Assembly (NCBI RefSeq): GCF_019704555.1
Contig: NZ_AP024745.1
Span: 11,893,501-11,957,500 of the forward strand
DNA length: 64,000 bases
Reading direction: 5' to 3'
Source of the DNA: Actinoplanes sp. L3-i22
Lineage (GTDB): Bacteria > Actinomycetota > Actinomycetes > Mycobacteriales > Micromonosporaceae
Positions 7,526 to 15,413 of the stretch are shown one piece after another. The notes under the pieces were generated by a model that saw only the letters and a list, made by a program, of their open reading frames with translations, searched no databases and had not been told where the DNA came from. The position numbers and the translations under genes are program-made. Position 1 is the stretch's first letter, and each line of letters opens with the position of its first letter.

Positions 7526-7909
7526 ATGGCCGACAATCCGCCGCCCCCGCGCACCCGGGTCGTGCTGGGTGACGCTGCGGGCCGGCGCCGCCCGACCGAC
7601 CCGGCCCGCACCGACCTCGCCGAGCCGAACGCGGTCAACGAAGCGCTGGTGAAAGGCCTGGTCCGGGCTCAGTTGGCGCTCGCGCTGCGGCTGTCGCTGG
7701 TGGTGCTGGCCGGGCTCGGCGCGCTGCCGTTGCTGTTCGCGGTGGCCCCGGCGGTCGGCGAGATCAAGGTCTACGGGATGCACCTGCCGTGGCTGCTGCT
7801 CGGCGTGCTGTCGTTCCCGTTCCTGGTGCTGGTCGGCGCCGCGTACGTGCACTGGGCCGAACGCAACGAGCAGGACTTCACCGCCGTGATCCGCCGACCC
7901 GAGCGATGA
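7526..7909 (+). CDS. Small membrane protein paired with symporter (DUF485-like position)
   Basis: 127-aa protein with a polar N-terminus (about 1-45) and two membrane helices (about 50-75 and 85-110). It overlaps the downstream symporter by ATGA, the same arrangement as the DUF485 gene at 15054, and as the yjcH-actP pair of enterobacteria. It probably acts as a small partner of the transporter; sequence similarity to DUF485 is weak by eye, so the call rests mainly on context. Confidence 0.6.
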   Translation: MADNPPPPRTRVVLGDAAGRRRPTDPARTDLAEPNAVNEALVKGLVRAQLALALRLSLVVLAGLGALPLLFAVAPAVGEIKVYGMHLPWLLLGVLSFPFLVLVGAAYVHWAERNEQDFTAVIRRPER

Positions 7910-9531
7910 ACCCGTACCTGGTCCCCGGCCTGGTCGTGGTCGTCCTGGTGACCGTCGCGATCGGCGCGTACGGCCTGCGGTTCGCCCGGACCACCTCGGA
8001 CTTCCTGGTCGCCTCCCGATCGGTCAGCCCGTCCTGGAACGCCGCCGCGATCAGCGGGGAGTACCTGTCCGCCGCGTCGTTCCTGGGCGTGGCCGGCCTG
8101 ATCCTGCGGTACGGCGTCGAGGTCCTCTGGTACCCGGTCGGTTTCGCCGCCGGCTATCTCGCGCTGCTGCTGTTCGTGGCCGCGCCGCTGCGCCGGTCGG
8201 GCGCGTTCACCCTGCCGGACTTCTGCGAGGTGCGGCTGCGGTCGATCGGGTTGCGCCGGCTCGCCACCACGTTCGTGCTGTTCATCGGCTGTCTCTACCT
8301 GCTGCCTCAACTGCAGGGGGCGGGGCTGACGTTCGCCACGGTGACCGGGGGGTCGTACGCCTGGGGTGCGCTCTTGATCGGGGTGGTGGTCACCGGCAAC
8401 GTGGCCTTCGGCGGGATGCGCGCGATCACCTTCGTGCAGGCGTTCCAGTACTGGCTGAAGCTGACCGCGCTGGCCGTGCCGATCCTGTTCCTGATCTTCC
8501 AGTGGCAGTCCGACGGCCGTCCCGCGGTGACGCCGCCGGCCGGTGCGGTCTTCCACACCGCGACCAGCGTGGTGATCGAGAAGGACGCCGTGCTGGCCGG
8601 GATCGGCCCGGTGTCGGCCGGCGAGACGCTGCACTTCGCGGCCGGTGCCACGGTGCCGAAGGTGAGCACGGTCGACGCGACGTTCGGCGCGGACTGGCTG
8701 CAGCCCGGTGGCGACTCCGGGCTGTTCGGGACGTACTCGCTGATCCTGGCGACGTTCCTCGGGACGATGGGGTTGCCGCACGTGCTCGTGCGGTTCTACA
8801 CGAACCCGGACGGCGCCTCGGCCCGGCGGACCACGCTCGTCGTGCTGGCCATGGTCGGGCTGTTCTATCTGCTGCCGACGCTCTACGGGGTGCTCGGCCG
8901 GATCTACACCCCGCAACTATTGATGACCGGGCGGACCGACGCCGTGGTGCTGCTGCTGCCGGAGGCCGCGCTCGGCGGCGGGCACCTGGGCCGGCTGCTC
9001 GGCGCGCTGGTCACCGCGGGTGCGCTGGCCGCCTTCCTGTCCACCTCGTCGGGGCTGCTGACCAGCGTCGCCGGGGTGATCTTCACGGACGTGCTGCGGC
9101 CCGGGCGGTCCGGCTCGGTGCGCGACTTCCGGCTGGCGACGTTGCTGGCCGCGGTCGTACCGATCACCATGTCGTTGTTCGTGTCCGACATGGACGTGTC
9201 CCGGGTGGTCGGGCTGGCGTTCGCGGTGGCCGCGTCCAGCTTCTGCCCGCTGCTGGTGCTGGGGATCTGGTGGCGTGGGCTGACCGCGGCCGGGGCGATC
9301 GCCGGGATCCTGGTCGGCGGTGGGTCCGCGGTGGTCGCGGTCTTCGTGACGGTGTTCGGCGCCGACCTGCCGAGCGGTCTCGCCGAGTTCGCCGGGCAGC
9401 CGGCGGCCTGGACCGTGCCGCTGGCGTTCCTGGTCATGGTGGTGGTGTCGCTGCTGACCAGCCGGCGCGTGCCGGCCGACGTGGGCGCGACGATGTTGCG
9501 CCTGCACGCGCCCGAGTCCCTGCGGTCCTGA
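7906..9531 (+). CDS. Solute:sodium symporter (SSS family), ActP-like, copy 1
   Basis: 541-aa transporter with about 13 membrane helices. The N-terminal half has the SSS landmarks TTSDFLVASRSVSPSWNAAAISGEYLSAASFLG and, mid-protein, GLPHVLVRFYT; both closely match the second symporter at 15413. This family couples uptake of small carboxylates such as acetate, pyruvate or propionate, or other solutes, to sodium. A substrate cannot be assigned. It is translationally coupled to the preceding small membrane protein. Compared with copy 2 it has a longer soluble loop near residues 200-270. Confidence 0.85.
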   Translation: MNPYLVPGLVVVVLVTVAIGAYGLRFARTTSDFLVASRSVSPSWNAAAISGEYLSAASFLGVAGLILRYGVEVLWYPVGFAAGYLALLLFVAAPLRRSGAFTLPDFCEVRLRSIGLRRLATTFVLFIGCLYLLPQLQGAGLTFATVTGGSYAWGALLIGVVVTGNVAFGGMRAITFVQAFQYWLKLTALAVPILFLIFQWQSDGRPAVTPPAGAVFHTATSVVIEKDAVLAGIGPVSAGETLHFAAGATVPKVSTVDATFGADWLQPGGDSGLFGTYSLILATFLGTMGLPHVLVRFYTNPDGASARRTTLVVLAMVGLFYLLPTLYGVLGRIYTPQLLMTGRTDAVVLLLPEAALGGGHLGRLLGALVTAGALAAFLSTSSGLLTSVAGVIFTDVLRPGRSGSVRDFRLATLLAAVVPITMSLFVSDMDVSRVVGLAFAVAASSFCPLLVLGIWWRGLTAAGAIAGILVGGGSAVVAVFVTVFGADLPSGLAEFAGQPAAWTVPLAFLVMVVVSLLTSRRVPADVGATMLRLHAPESLRS

Positions 9532-9595
9532 GCATTTAAGGATCTTTAAGGTACGTCCCTCAACCGCCCCGGACGCGCGCCGCGTAAACCTGGGC

Positions 9596-10273
9596 ATGAG
9601 GAGATCACGCAGCTACAAACGGCCCGGCAGTGGCATCACCGGACGCAACCGCAAGATCGCGATCGGCGCCGCGGTCGCCGTGCTGGTCGGTGGCGGGATC
9701 GCGGTCGGCACCGGGATGAGCATGGCCTCCACCACGTGTGACGGGCTCGACCAGTCGCTGCGCGAGACGATCTCCTTCATGAACGAGCAGAAGGCGCACC
9801 CGAACGCGCAGACCGACGCCGTGCTGGCGAACCGGCAGGCCGTGGTCGACCTGATCAACCTGCAGCGCAAGCAGGCCGGGTGCACCACGAACATCGCCGC
9901 GCCGGCCGCCCCGGTCACCACCGCGCCCACCAGGGCCGCGACGAAGCCGCCGACCAAGGCCCCGACCAAGGCGCCCACGACCGCGCCCACCACGGCCCCC
10001 GCGAACAATGCCGGGACCGGCGCCGGTGAGGTCGTCTGCAAGGGCTCGACCGTGACGCTCTCCGGTGAGGCCGGCGCGCCGTTCGCGTCCAGCGGGACGT
10101 TCCCGATCGGCACCAAGCTCAAGGTCACCAACCTGGACAACAACAAGAGCATCACGGTGACCGTGCAGACCACCTCGGGCAGCTGCGTGCTGCTCAACAA
10201 CGCCGCGTTCGAGCAGGTGCGCGAGGCCGGCAAGTTCCTGATCCGGCGCGCGGTCATCGAGCGGGTTGGTTAA
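9596..10273 (+). CDS. Membrane-anchored or secreted protein with RlpA-like C-terminal domain
   Basis: 225 aa. A basic N-terminus and one hydrophobic segment (about 21-43) are followed by an alpha-helical stretch with two Cys, then a Thr/Pro/Ala/Lys-rich spacer (about 100-135, TKAPTKAPTTAPTTAP), then a C-terminal domain. That domain resembles the double-psi beta-barrel of RlpA-type proteins (KVTNLDNNKSITVTV and an ending FLIRRAVIERV). Such domains bind or cleave peptidoglycan, though the catalytic Asp/His of lytic members are not obvious here. Extracytoplasmic, probably cell-wall associated. Confidence 0.55.
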   Translation: MRRSRSYKRPGSGITGRNRKIAIGAAVAVLVGGGIAVGTGMSMASTTCDGLDQSLRETISFMNEQKAHPNAQTDAVLANRQAVVDLINLQRKQAGCTTNIAAPAAPVTTAPTRAATKPPTKAPTKAPTTAPTTAPANNAGTGAGEVVCKGSTVTLSGEAGAPFASSGTFPIGTKLKVTNLDNNKSITVTVQTTSGSCVLLNNAAFEQVREAGKFLIRRAVIERVG

Positions 10274-10317
10274 AAACAACGGCCGATAATCACACCGTCA
10301 CGCTGCGTGGGCTGATC

Positions 10318-10368
10318 GGGCCCGAGTGTTCCGCGTTCCCCCGTTTACACCGCGGAACACCCGGGCCC
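10318..10368. terminator. Long hairpin after RlpA-like gene
   Basis: Inverted repeat GGGCCCG-A-GTGTTCCGCG against CGCGGAACAC-C-CGGGCCC: 17 pairs with one mismatch and a 15-nt loop. There is no T-tract, as is common for actinobacterial terminators. A second 6-bp stem with a GAAA tetraloop lies at 10375-10390. The remainder of 10274-10661 is somewhat AT-richer and holds no gene that I can see. Confidence 0.75.
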
Positions 10369-10661
10369 GTTCGAGCGCCAGAAATGGCGCCCAGCTATTT
10401 CCGTGACGCAGCAAATAATCGGCATATTTCGGTCGGCCGCGCCAGATCTTGCGCCAATCATCGTCGATCGAGCAAGCCGATCCGGGCCGCTGTGAGAATG
10501 GCTACAGCCATGCCGGAAATGTCAATCCACTGAACTTATCGGCGACAATTCCTCCATTGTGGAAACCGCCCGATCGGCCGAACCGCCATCCCGTTCTGCC
10601 CGGACCGTCACATCACCCGCGAGCGCGGGTGTTCAGGCTGGTCGCGGCCCCGGCGCCCGGC

Positions 10662-10667
10662 TAGGTT
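10662..10667 (+). promoter_or_regulatory. Leaderless-type -10 TAGGTT for ABC ATPase
   Basis: TAGGTT ends 7 nt before ATG 10675 and there is no Shine-Dalgarno sequence. Confidence 0.6.
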
Positions 10668-10674
10668 GCAGGGC

Positions 10675-11454
10675 ATGACGGTGCCGGCACAACGCACGGG
10701 CGAGCTACCCGTGGCGATGGCGCTGCGCGGGCTGGTCAAGCACTTCGACGCGAAGCTCGCGGTCTCCGGCGTCAGCCTGGACGTCCCGGCCGGCTCGTTC
10801 TTCGGCCTGCTCGGCCCGAACGGCGCCGGGAAGACCACCACCCTCTCGATGGCCGTGGGCCTGCTGCGGCCCGACGCGGGTCAGGCTTTCCTGCTGGGGT
10901 ACGACGTCTGGCAGTCCCCCACCGAGGCCAAGTCCCTGGTCGGCGTCCTCCCGGACGCGAACCGCATGTTCGACCGGCTGAGCGGCCCGGAGCTGCTGGC
11001 CTACCAGGGCCTGCTCCGCGGCATGCCGGCCACCGTGGTCGACCAGCGCGCCCGGGACCTGCTCGACGTCCTCGAGCTCGGCGTCGACAACCGCACCCTG
11101 GTGATCGACTACTCGGCCGGCATGAAGAAGAAGATCGGCCTGGCCTGCGCGCTGCTGCACGCGCCGCGGCTGCTGGTGCTGGACGAGCCGTTCGAGGCGG
11201 TCGACCCGGTGTCGGCCGCGCTGATCCGGGACATCCTGCAGCGGTACGTGACCGGCGGCGGCACCGTGGTCTTCTCCAGTCACGTGCTGGAGGTCGTGGA
11301 GCGGCTCTGCTCGCACGTCGCGATCATGTCGGACGGCGTGCTCCGGATGCACGGCACGCTGGACGTGGTCCGCTCCGGCCGCTCGCTGCAGGACGTGTTC
11401 GTGCAGGTGGTCGGTGGCCGGGTGGCGACCGGCTCGGAGCTGGCGTGGCTGTGA
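10675..11454 (+). CDS. ABC transporter ATP-binding protein
   Basis: 259-aa nucleotide-binding subunit of an ABC exporter. Walker A GPNGAGKTT at about 47-55, an ABC signature in the variant form YSAGMKKK (about 146) instead of LSGGQ, Walker B LLVLDEP with D170/E171, and the switch His in FSSHVLEV. The degenerate signature followed by several Lys is typical of ABC-2-type drug or lipid exporters of Gram-positives. The next gene overlaps its 3' end and encodes the membrane subunit. Start ATG 10675 is supported by the adjacent -10. Confidence 0.9.
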   Translation: MTVPAQRTGELPVAMALRGLVKHFDAKLAVSGVSLDVPAGSFFGLLGPNGAGKTTTLSMAVGLLRPDAGQAFLLGYDVWQSPTEAKSLVGVLPDANRMFDRLSGPELLAYQGLLRGMPATVVDQRARDLLDVLELGVDNRTLVIDYSAGMKKKIGLACALLHAPRLLVLDEPFEAVDPVSAALIRDILQRYVTGGGTVVFSSHVLEVVERLCSHVAIMSDGVLRMHGTLDVVRSGRSLQDVFVQVVGGRVATGSELAWL

Positions 11455-13037
11455 GCGTCTGGCCGTTCGTCCGGCTGAAGCTCCGGATCACCGCGAACGG
11501 CCTGCGCGGGCGCCCGGCCCGGATCACCCTGTTCGTCCTCGGGGCGTTCGGCGCCACCGTGCTCGCCGTCCTCGGCTACGCCGCCTTCGCCCTGCCCGGG
11601 CTGCTGCACGAGCGGCACGCGGCGGAGATCCTGCTGCCGTTCGGCGGCGCGCTGCTGGTGCTCGGCTGGCTCTTCCTGCCGCTGCTCTTCTTCGGCGTCG
11701 ACGAGACCCTGGACCCGGCCCGGTTCGCGCTGCTCCCGCTCTCCCGCCGCACGCTGATCGCCGGGCTCGGCACGTCCGCGCTGATCGGGCTGCCGGCGCT
11801 GGCCACGCTGGCCGCCACGGCCGGGATGGTGGACACCGCGGCCCGGCTCGGCGGCCCGCTCGCCGGGCTGGCCCAGGCCGTCGGAGTGCTCGGCGGGCTG
11901 CTCCTGTGCGTGGCCCTGAGCCGCGCGGTGACCAGCGCGTTCGCGACGGCGCTGCGGTCCCGCCGGGCCCGGGACCTGGCGACGATCATGCTGGCCGTGG
12001 TGGCCGCGTCGGTCGGGCCGCTGCAGTTGCTGCTGCTCGGGCTGCTGAACAAGGCGGACTGGGACAACGTGGCCGGGATCGCCGAGGTCGCCGGGTGGAC
12101 ACCGCTGGGGGCGCCGTACTCGGTGGGCCTGGACGTGGCGGCGGGGCGGGGCTGGGCCGTACCGCTGAAGCTTTTGATCGATCTGGCCGCCATCGGCGGC
12201 CTGGTGCTCTGGTGGAACCGCACGCTGGAACAGGCGATGACCGGCCTGTCCTCGGCGGGGCGCCGGGTCTCCGCGCGCGCCGACGGCCGCGGCCCGGTCG
12301 ATCAGCTGATGTTCCGCTGGTGGCCGCGCACCCGGTTCGGTGCCCTGGTGGCCCGCGAGACGCGCTACTGGTGGCGGGAGAACCGGCGGCGGGCCGGTCT
12401 CGTCGCGCTCACCATGGCCGGGCTGTTCCTGCCGGTGACCTCGGTGATCGGGCCGAATGCCGAGTTCGTCAGCGGCATGGCGGTGCTGGTCGGGGCGTTC
12501 GCGCCGGTGGCGCTGGCGAACCAGTTCGGCTACGACGGCAGCGCCTACGCCACCAACGTCGCGGTCGGGATCCCCGGTCGCCTGGAGATCCACTCGCGGG
12601 CCACCGCGCACGCCCTGGTCACGTCTCCGCTGCTGATCGTCGTGGCGGTGCTGGCCGGGCTGCTCGCCCACGACCCGGCCGGGATTCCGGCGCGGCTGGG
12701 CACGCTGCTCGCGGTCTACGGCACCGGGCTCGCCGTGCTGCTGCCGATCTCAGTGCGCGCCGCCTACGCCCTGCCCGAGTCGACCGGCCCGTTCGCCGTC
12801 TCGTCCGGCGGCAGCCTGGCCAAGGGCCTGCCCGGCCTGGCCGGGATGCTGGGCGGCCTGCTCGGGGCGCTGCCGGTGCTGCTGGCCGGCCATCTGCTCG
12901 GGCCGGCCTGGACGTGGGCCGGGCTGCCGATCGGCCTGGGTTACGGAATCGCCGCGTATCTGATCGGTTCCGGAATGGCCGGGGATCTGCTTGATCGCCG
13001 CATGCCGGAAGTGCTCGCCGCGATCACGCCGCGCTAG
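11445..13037 (+). CDS. ABC transporter permease
   Basis: 530-aa membrane protein with about 12-14 hydrophobic segments in two halves separated by a basic cytoplasmic region near residues 265-315. It overlaps the ATPase gene, so the two form one exporter. Two GTG codons (11445 and 11451) could start it; the second gives a GTGA overlap with the ATPase stop. Cargo unknown. Its stop lies only 3 bp from the stop of the convergent small gene. Confidence 0.78.
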   Translation: MAVSVWPFVRLKLRITANGLRGRPARITLFVLGAFGATVLAVLGYAAFALPGLLHERHAAEILLPFGGALLVLGWLFLPLLFFGVDETLDPARFALLPLSRRTLIAGLGTSALIGLPALATLAATAGMVDTAARLGGPLAGLAQAVGVLGGLLLCVALSRAVTSAFATALRSRRARDLATIMLAVVAASVGPLQLLLLGLLNKADWDNVAGIAEVAGWTPLGAPYSVGLDVAAGRGWAVPLKLLIDLAAIGGLVLWWNRTLEQAMTGLSSAGRRVSARADGRGPVDQLMFRWWPRTRFGALVARETRYWWRENRRRAGLVALTMAGLFLPVTSVIGPNAEFVSGMAVLVGAFAPVALANQFGYDGSAYATNVAVGIPGRLEIHSRATAHALVTSPLLIVVAVLAGLLAHDPAGIPARLGTLLAVYGTGLAVLLPISVRAAYALPESTGPFAVSSGGSLAKGLPGLAGMLGGLLGALPVLLAGHLLGPAWTWAGLPIGLGYGIAAYLIGSGMAGDLLDRRMPEVLAAITPR

Positions 13038-13040
13038 TCG

Positions 13041-13265
13041 TCATATTTTCTTCAGACCATCCCGGCGTACGAATATCAGTCGCCGTTCCGTCGCGTCGCC
13101 GGACGGTCCCAGCGCATATCCGTCGATCCACAGCCAGCCGGAATAGGTGAGTCGCGAGTCGACGCGAATCACCCGGAACGTCAACGCCCGATCGCCCGCG
13201 AACTGGACGCTCGCGGCGCCACCGACGTGCAGCACGTCTCCTGCGCGAGGCAGGTCGTCGGTCAT
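13041..13265 (-). CDS. Small conserved protein, paralog A flanking GntR gene
   Basis: 74 aa. No domain that I can name. Its partner at 14060-14338 is about two thirds identical by eye: shared blocks are GDVLHVG, ASVQF-GDRALTFR-IRVD, TY-GWLW-DGY and IFVRRDGL. I chose ATG 13265 because the paralogs then align from the first residue and because a perfect dyad sits just upstream. The fold is probably all-beta, with conserved Trp and Asp residues, and there is no signal peptide. It diverges from the GntR gene and so may be its target. Confidence 0.7.
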   Translation of the reverse strand: MTDDLPRAGDVLHVGGAASVQFAGDRALTFRVIRVDSRLTYSGWLWIDGYALGPSGDATERRLIFVRRDGLKKI

Positions 13266-13284
13266 TACGGCACCCCCGCACGAC

Positions 13285-13303
13285 ATTACACAAAATGTGT
13301 AAT
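13285..13303. promoter_or_regulatory. Perfect dyad between small gene A and gntR: candidate operator
   Basis: ATTACACA-AAA-TGTGTAAT, 8-bp arms with a 3-nt spacer, AT-rich within a very GC-rich region. It is 20 bp before the small gene's start and 93 bp before the divergent GntR gene. Position and symmetry fit a dimeric GntR-type regulator. Confidence 0.65.
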
Positions 13304-13395
13304 CAGATGACACCCCACCGATAGTCCACTTTCGAGGGTTAATAGGGCACCATGATCCGCGGCCTTTTGTTCACTCGGATCGAGGAGGATGCGCA

Positions 13396-14112
13396 TTGGC
13401 TGCCGTGCCCGACGACGGCCATCGCTCCCGCCAGCGACAGCTCGCCGGCGATCTGCGCGCCCGGATCCTGGCCGGCGACATCGGCCCGGACCAGCGGCTG
13501 CCCAGCACCGCCGAGCTGACCCGCCGGTACGCGGTCACCAACATGACCGTCACCCGGGCGATGGGCATCCTCAAGGCGGAGGGCCTGGTCACCGGCCACA
13601 AAGGCCGGTCGGTGGTGGCCACCGGCCGGCGCCCGGCCGCGGTCGACGCCGACCTCGCCCCGCTCGCGACCGGCTCGGTCCGGCTGCTCGACGTCGGCGA
13701 GATCCCGGCGCCGGCCCAGGTGGCCCGGACGTTCGGCCTGGACCGGGACGAACCGGTGGTGGTCCGCCACCAGTTGTTGCTGCTCGACGACGAGCCGGCC
13801 GAGCTCAGCTGGACGTATTACCCCACGCCGCTGGCCCGCGGCACAGCCCTGGCCGAGCCGCACCGCCTGCCGGACGGCTCATCGGCGGTGCTGGCCGCGC
13901 TGGGCCACCCGCTGCGGCGCGCGGTCGACCAGGTTTCGGTACGCCCCGCGACGGTGGCCGAGTTCGTCGCGCTGCGCCTACCCGAGGACATCCCGGTGCT
14001 GCGTCAGTTCCGGGTCGGCTACACCGACGGCGGACGGGCGGTCGAGGTGAGCATCATGATCAAGGCCGGCCAACAATTCGAGATCCGTTACGAGGTGCGG
14101 GCACCCGGTTGA
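13396..14112 (+). CDS. GntR-family transcriptional regulator (HutC-type)
   Basis: 238 aa: an N-terminal winged helix (about 10-75) with the GntR signature LRARILAGDIGPDQRLPSTAEL and recognition region VTNMTVTRAMGILKAEGLV, then a UTRA-type ligand domain (about 90-235). The start is TTG 13396: a strong AGGAGG lies 7 nt upstream, and no ATG fits. UTRA domains bind small sugars, amino acids or their derivatives; the effector is unknown here. The gene is bracketed by two paralogous small genes on the opposite strand, and its 3' end overlaps the second of them. Confidence 0.88.
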   Translation: MAAVPDDGHRSRQRQLAGDLRARILAGDIGPDQRLPSTAELTRRYAVTNMTVTRAMGILKAEGLVTGHKGRSVVATGRRPAAVDADLAPLATGSVRLLDVGEIPAPAQVARTFGLDRDEPVVVRHQLLLLDDEPAELSWTYYPTPLARGTALAEPHRLPDGSSAVLAALGHPLRRAVDQVSVRPATVAEFVALRLPEDIPVLRQFRVGYTDGGRAVEVSIMIKAGQQFEIRYEVRAPG

Positions 14113-14338
14113 CCCGGATCGGCCGGAGCCCGTCCTGGCGGACGAAGATGCGCCGGCGCTGCAGCGCGTTGCCGGCCGGGCCGACGACGTAGCCGTCCAG
14201 CCAGATCCAGCCGTCGTAGGTGACCCGCGGATCGACCCGGATGATCCGGAAGGTCAGCGCCCGGTCGCCGGAGAACTGCACGCTCGCGTCCGGACCGACG
14301 TGCACCACGTCACCCGGTCGTATCGCCACTTGGGGCAT
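14060..14338 (-). CDS. Small conserved protein, paralog B flanking GntR gene
   Basis: 92 aa, about two thirds identical to the 74-aa protein at 13041-13265 but with an 18-residue C-terminal tail. The tail is encoded antisense to the last 53 bases of the GntR gene. Start ATG 14338 has a good AAGGGGA Shine-Dalgarno sequence. Core blocks: GDVVHVG, ASVQFSGDRALTFRIIRVD, DGWIWLDGY, IFVRQDGLR. Function unknown; the pairing with a GntR regulator suggests one regulatory module. Confidence 0.72.
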   Translation of the reverse strand: MPQVAIRPGDVVHVGPDASVQFSGDRALTFRIIRVDPRVTYDGWIWLDGYVVGPAGNALQRRRIFVRQDGLRPIRVNRVPAPRNGSRIVGRP

Positions 14339-14436
14339 GCGTGTCCCCTTCCGCCAAAGGTCCCCAGAGGAAAATAGCTGTTGATCAATTAAATGCGATA
14401 GCTACGTGCGCGATCTGTAATCGGGAGAATGATCGG

Positions 14437-14943
14437 ATGACCATCCACTCCACCGACCCGTTCGCCGTCCCGGACGGCGAGAAGTCGCCGGTGCGCAGGC
14501 TGCGCGGCCGGCTGGCCGCCCCGGTCACGCTCTGGACCGCGCCCGGCCCGGCCGGTCTGACCGTCTCGTCCATGCTGGTCGCCGACGGCGATCCGGGCCG
14601 GGTGCTGGGCCTGATCGACGAGGAGAGCGACTTCTGGGACGCGGTCTCGGCGGCCGGGCGGTTCGCGGTGACGCCACTGACCCCGGCCGACCGTCAGCTC
14701 GCCGACAAATTCGCCGGGCTGATGCCGGCGCCGGGTGGGCTGTTCGCCGCCGGCGAGTGGCTGCAGACGGCGTACGGCCCGGTGCCGGCGCACGCCGGGG
14801 CCTGGGCCGGCTGCTCGCTCTCGTCCGAGCGTCCGTGCGGCTGGGCGCTGCTGGTGGAGGGGATCATCGAATCGGTCCAGCTGGATACCCCGACCGAGCC
14901 GCTGGTGCACTTTCGTGGGCGCTACTCGGGACTCGACCGCTGA
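14437..14943 (+). CDS. Flavin reductase-like FMN-binding protein
   Basis: 168 aa, similar to the flavin-reductase-like FMN-binding domain: PVTLWTAPGPAGLTVSSMLVADGDPGRVLGLI, then a FAVTPL strand, LADKFAG, and a C-terminal VQLDTPTEPLVHFRGRYSGL. Members reduce flavin with NAD(P)H or bind FMN to partner an oxygenase. ATG 14437 is preceded by GGGAG; a frame open from 14341 adds a Cys-containing stretch without family character. It stands alone, with no oxygenase next to it. Confidence 0.72.
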   Translation: MTIHSTDPFAVPDGEKSPVRRLRGRLAAPVTLWTAPGPAGLTVSSMLVADGDPGRVLGLIDEESDFWDAVSAAGRFAVTPLTPADRQLADKFAGLMPAPGGLFAAGEWLQTAYGPVPAHAGAWAGCSLSSERPCGWALLVEGIIESVQLDTPTEPLVHFRGRYSGLDR

Positions 14944-15053
14944 GCGCAGTCAGACCACCACTCAGCGCAGACGCCGACCGGTGACCGGGGGCGGGCGGCT
15001 TTCCTTCGTACGGTGCCGGAAAAGTCCGCCCCGCCAATGAAGGTGGTGACACC

Positions 15054-15413
15054 GTGCCGGCCACCCCCGAGAAATATCTCGAGGTGCAGAACTCCGATGA
15101 ATTCGGGCATCTGCGCCGTACCCTTCGCAGGTTCATCTTCCCGACGACGATCGCGTTCATCCTCTGGTACGCCCTGTACGTCCTGCTCTCCGCGTACGCC
15201 CGGGACTTCATGGCGGTCAAGCTGTTCGGCAACATCAATGTCGCCCTGCTCCTCGGCCTGCTGCAGTTCGTCTCGACGTTCGTGATCGCCTGGTACTACT
15301 CGAAGTTCGCCGCGGAGAAGGTCGACCCGCTCGCGGACGACATCTACAACGAGATCGAGGGCGACTCCCGCCCGGCCTCGGCGGCCACCACGACCGAGGA
15401 CGGGGCTCTCTGA
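15054..15413 (+). CDS. DUF485 small membrane protein
   Basis: 119 aa with two membrane helices (about 28-50 and 60-83) and the DUF485 pattern around LRRTLRRFIFPTTIAFILWYALYVLLSAYARDF. It has GTG start 15054 with AAGGTGG upstream. Its stop and the symporter start share one base (TGATG). In other bacteria such genes accompany acetate or pyruvate SSS transporters and are thought to assist them. Confidence 0.85.
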   Translation: MPATPEKYLEVQNSDEFGHLRRTLRRFIFPTTIAFILWYALYVLLSAYARDFMAVKLFGNINVALLLGLLQFVSTFVIAWYYSKFAAEKVDPLADDIYNEIEGDSRPASAATTTEDGAL

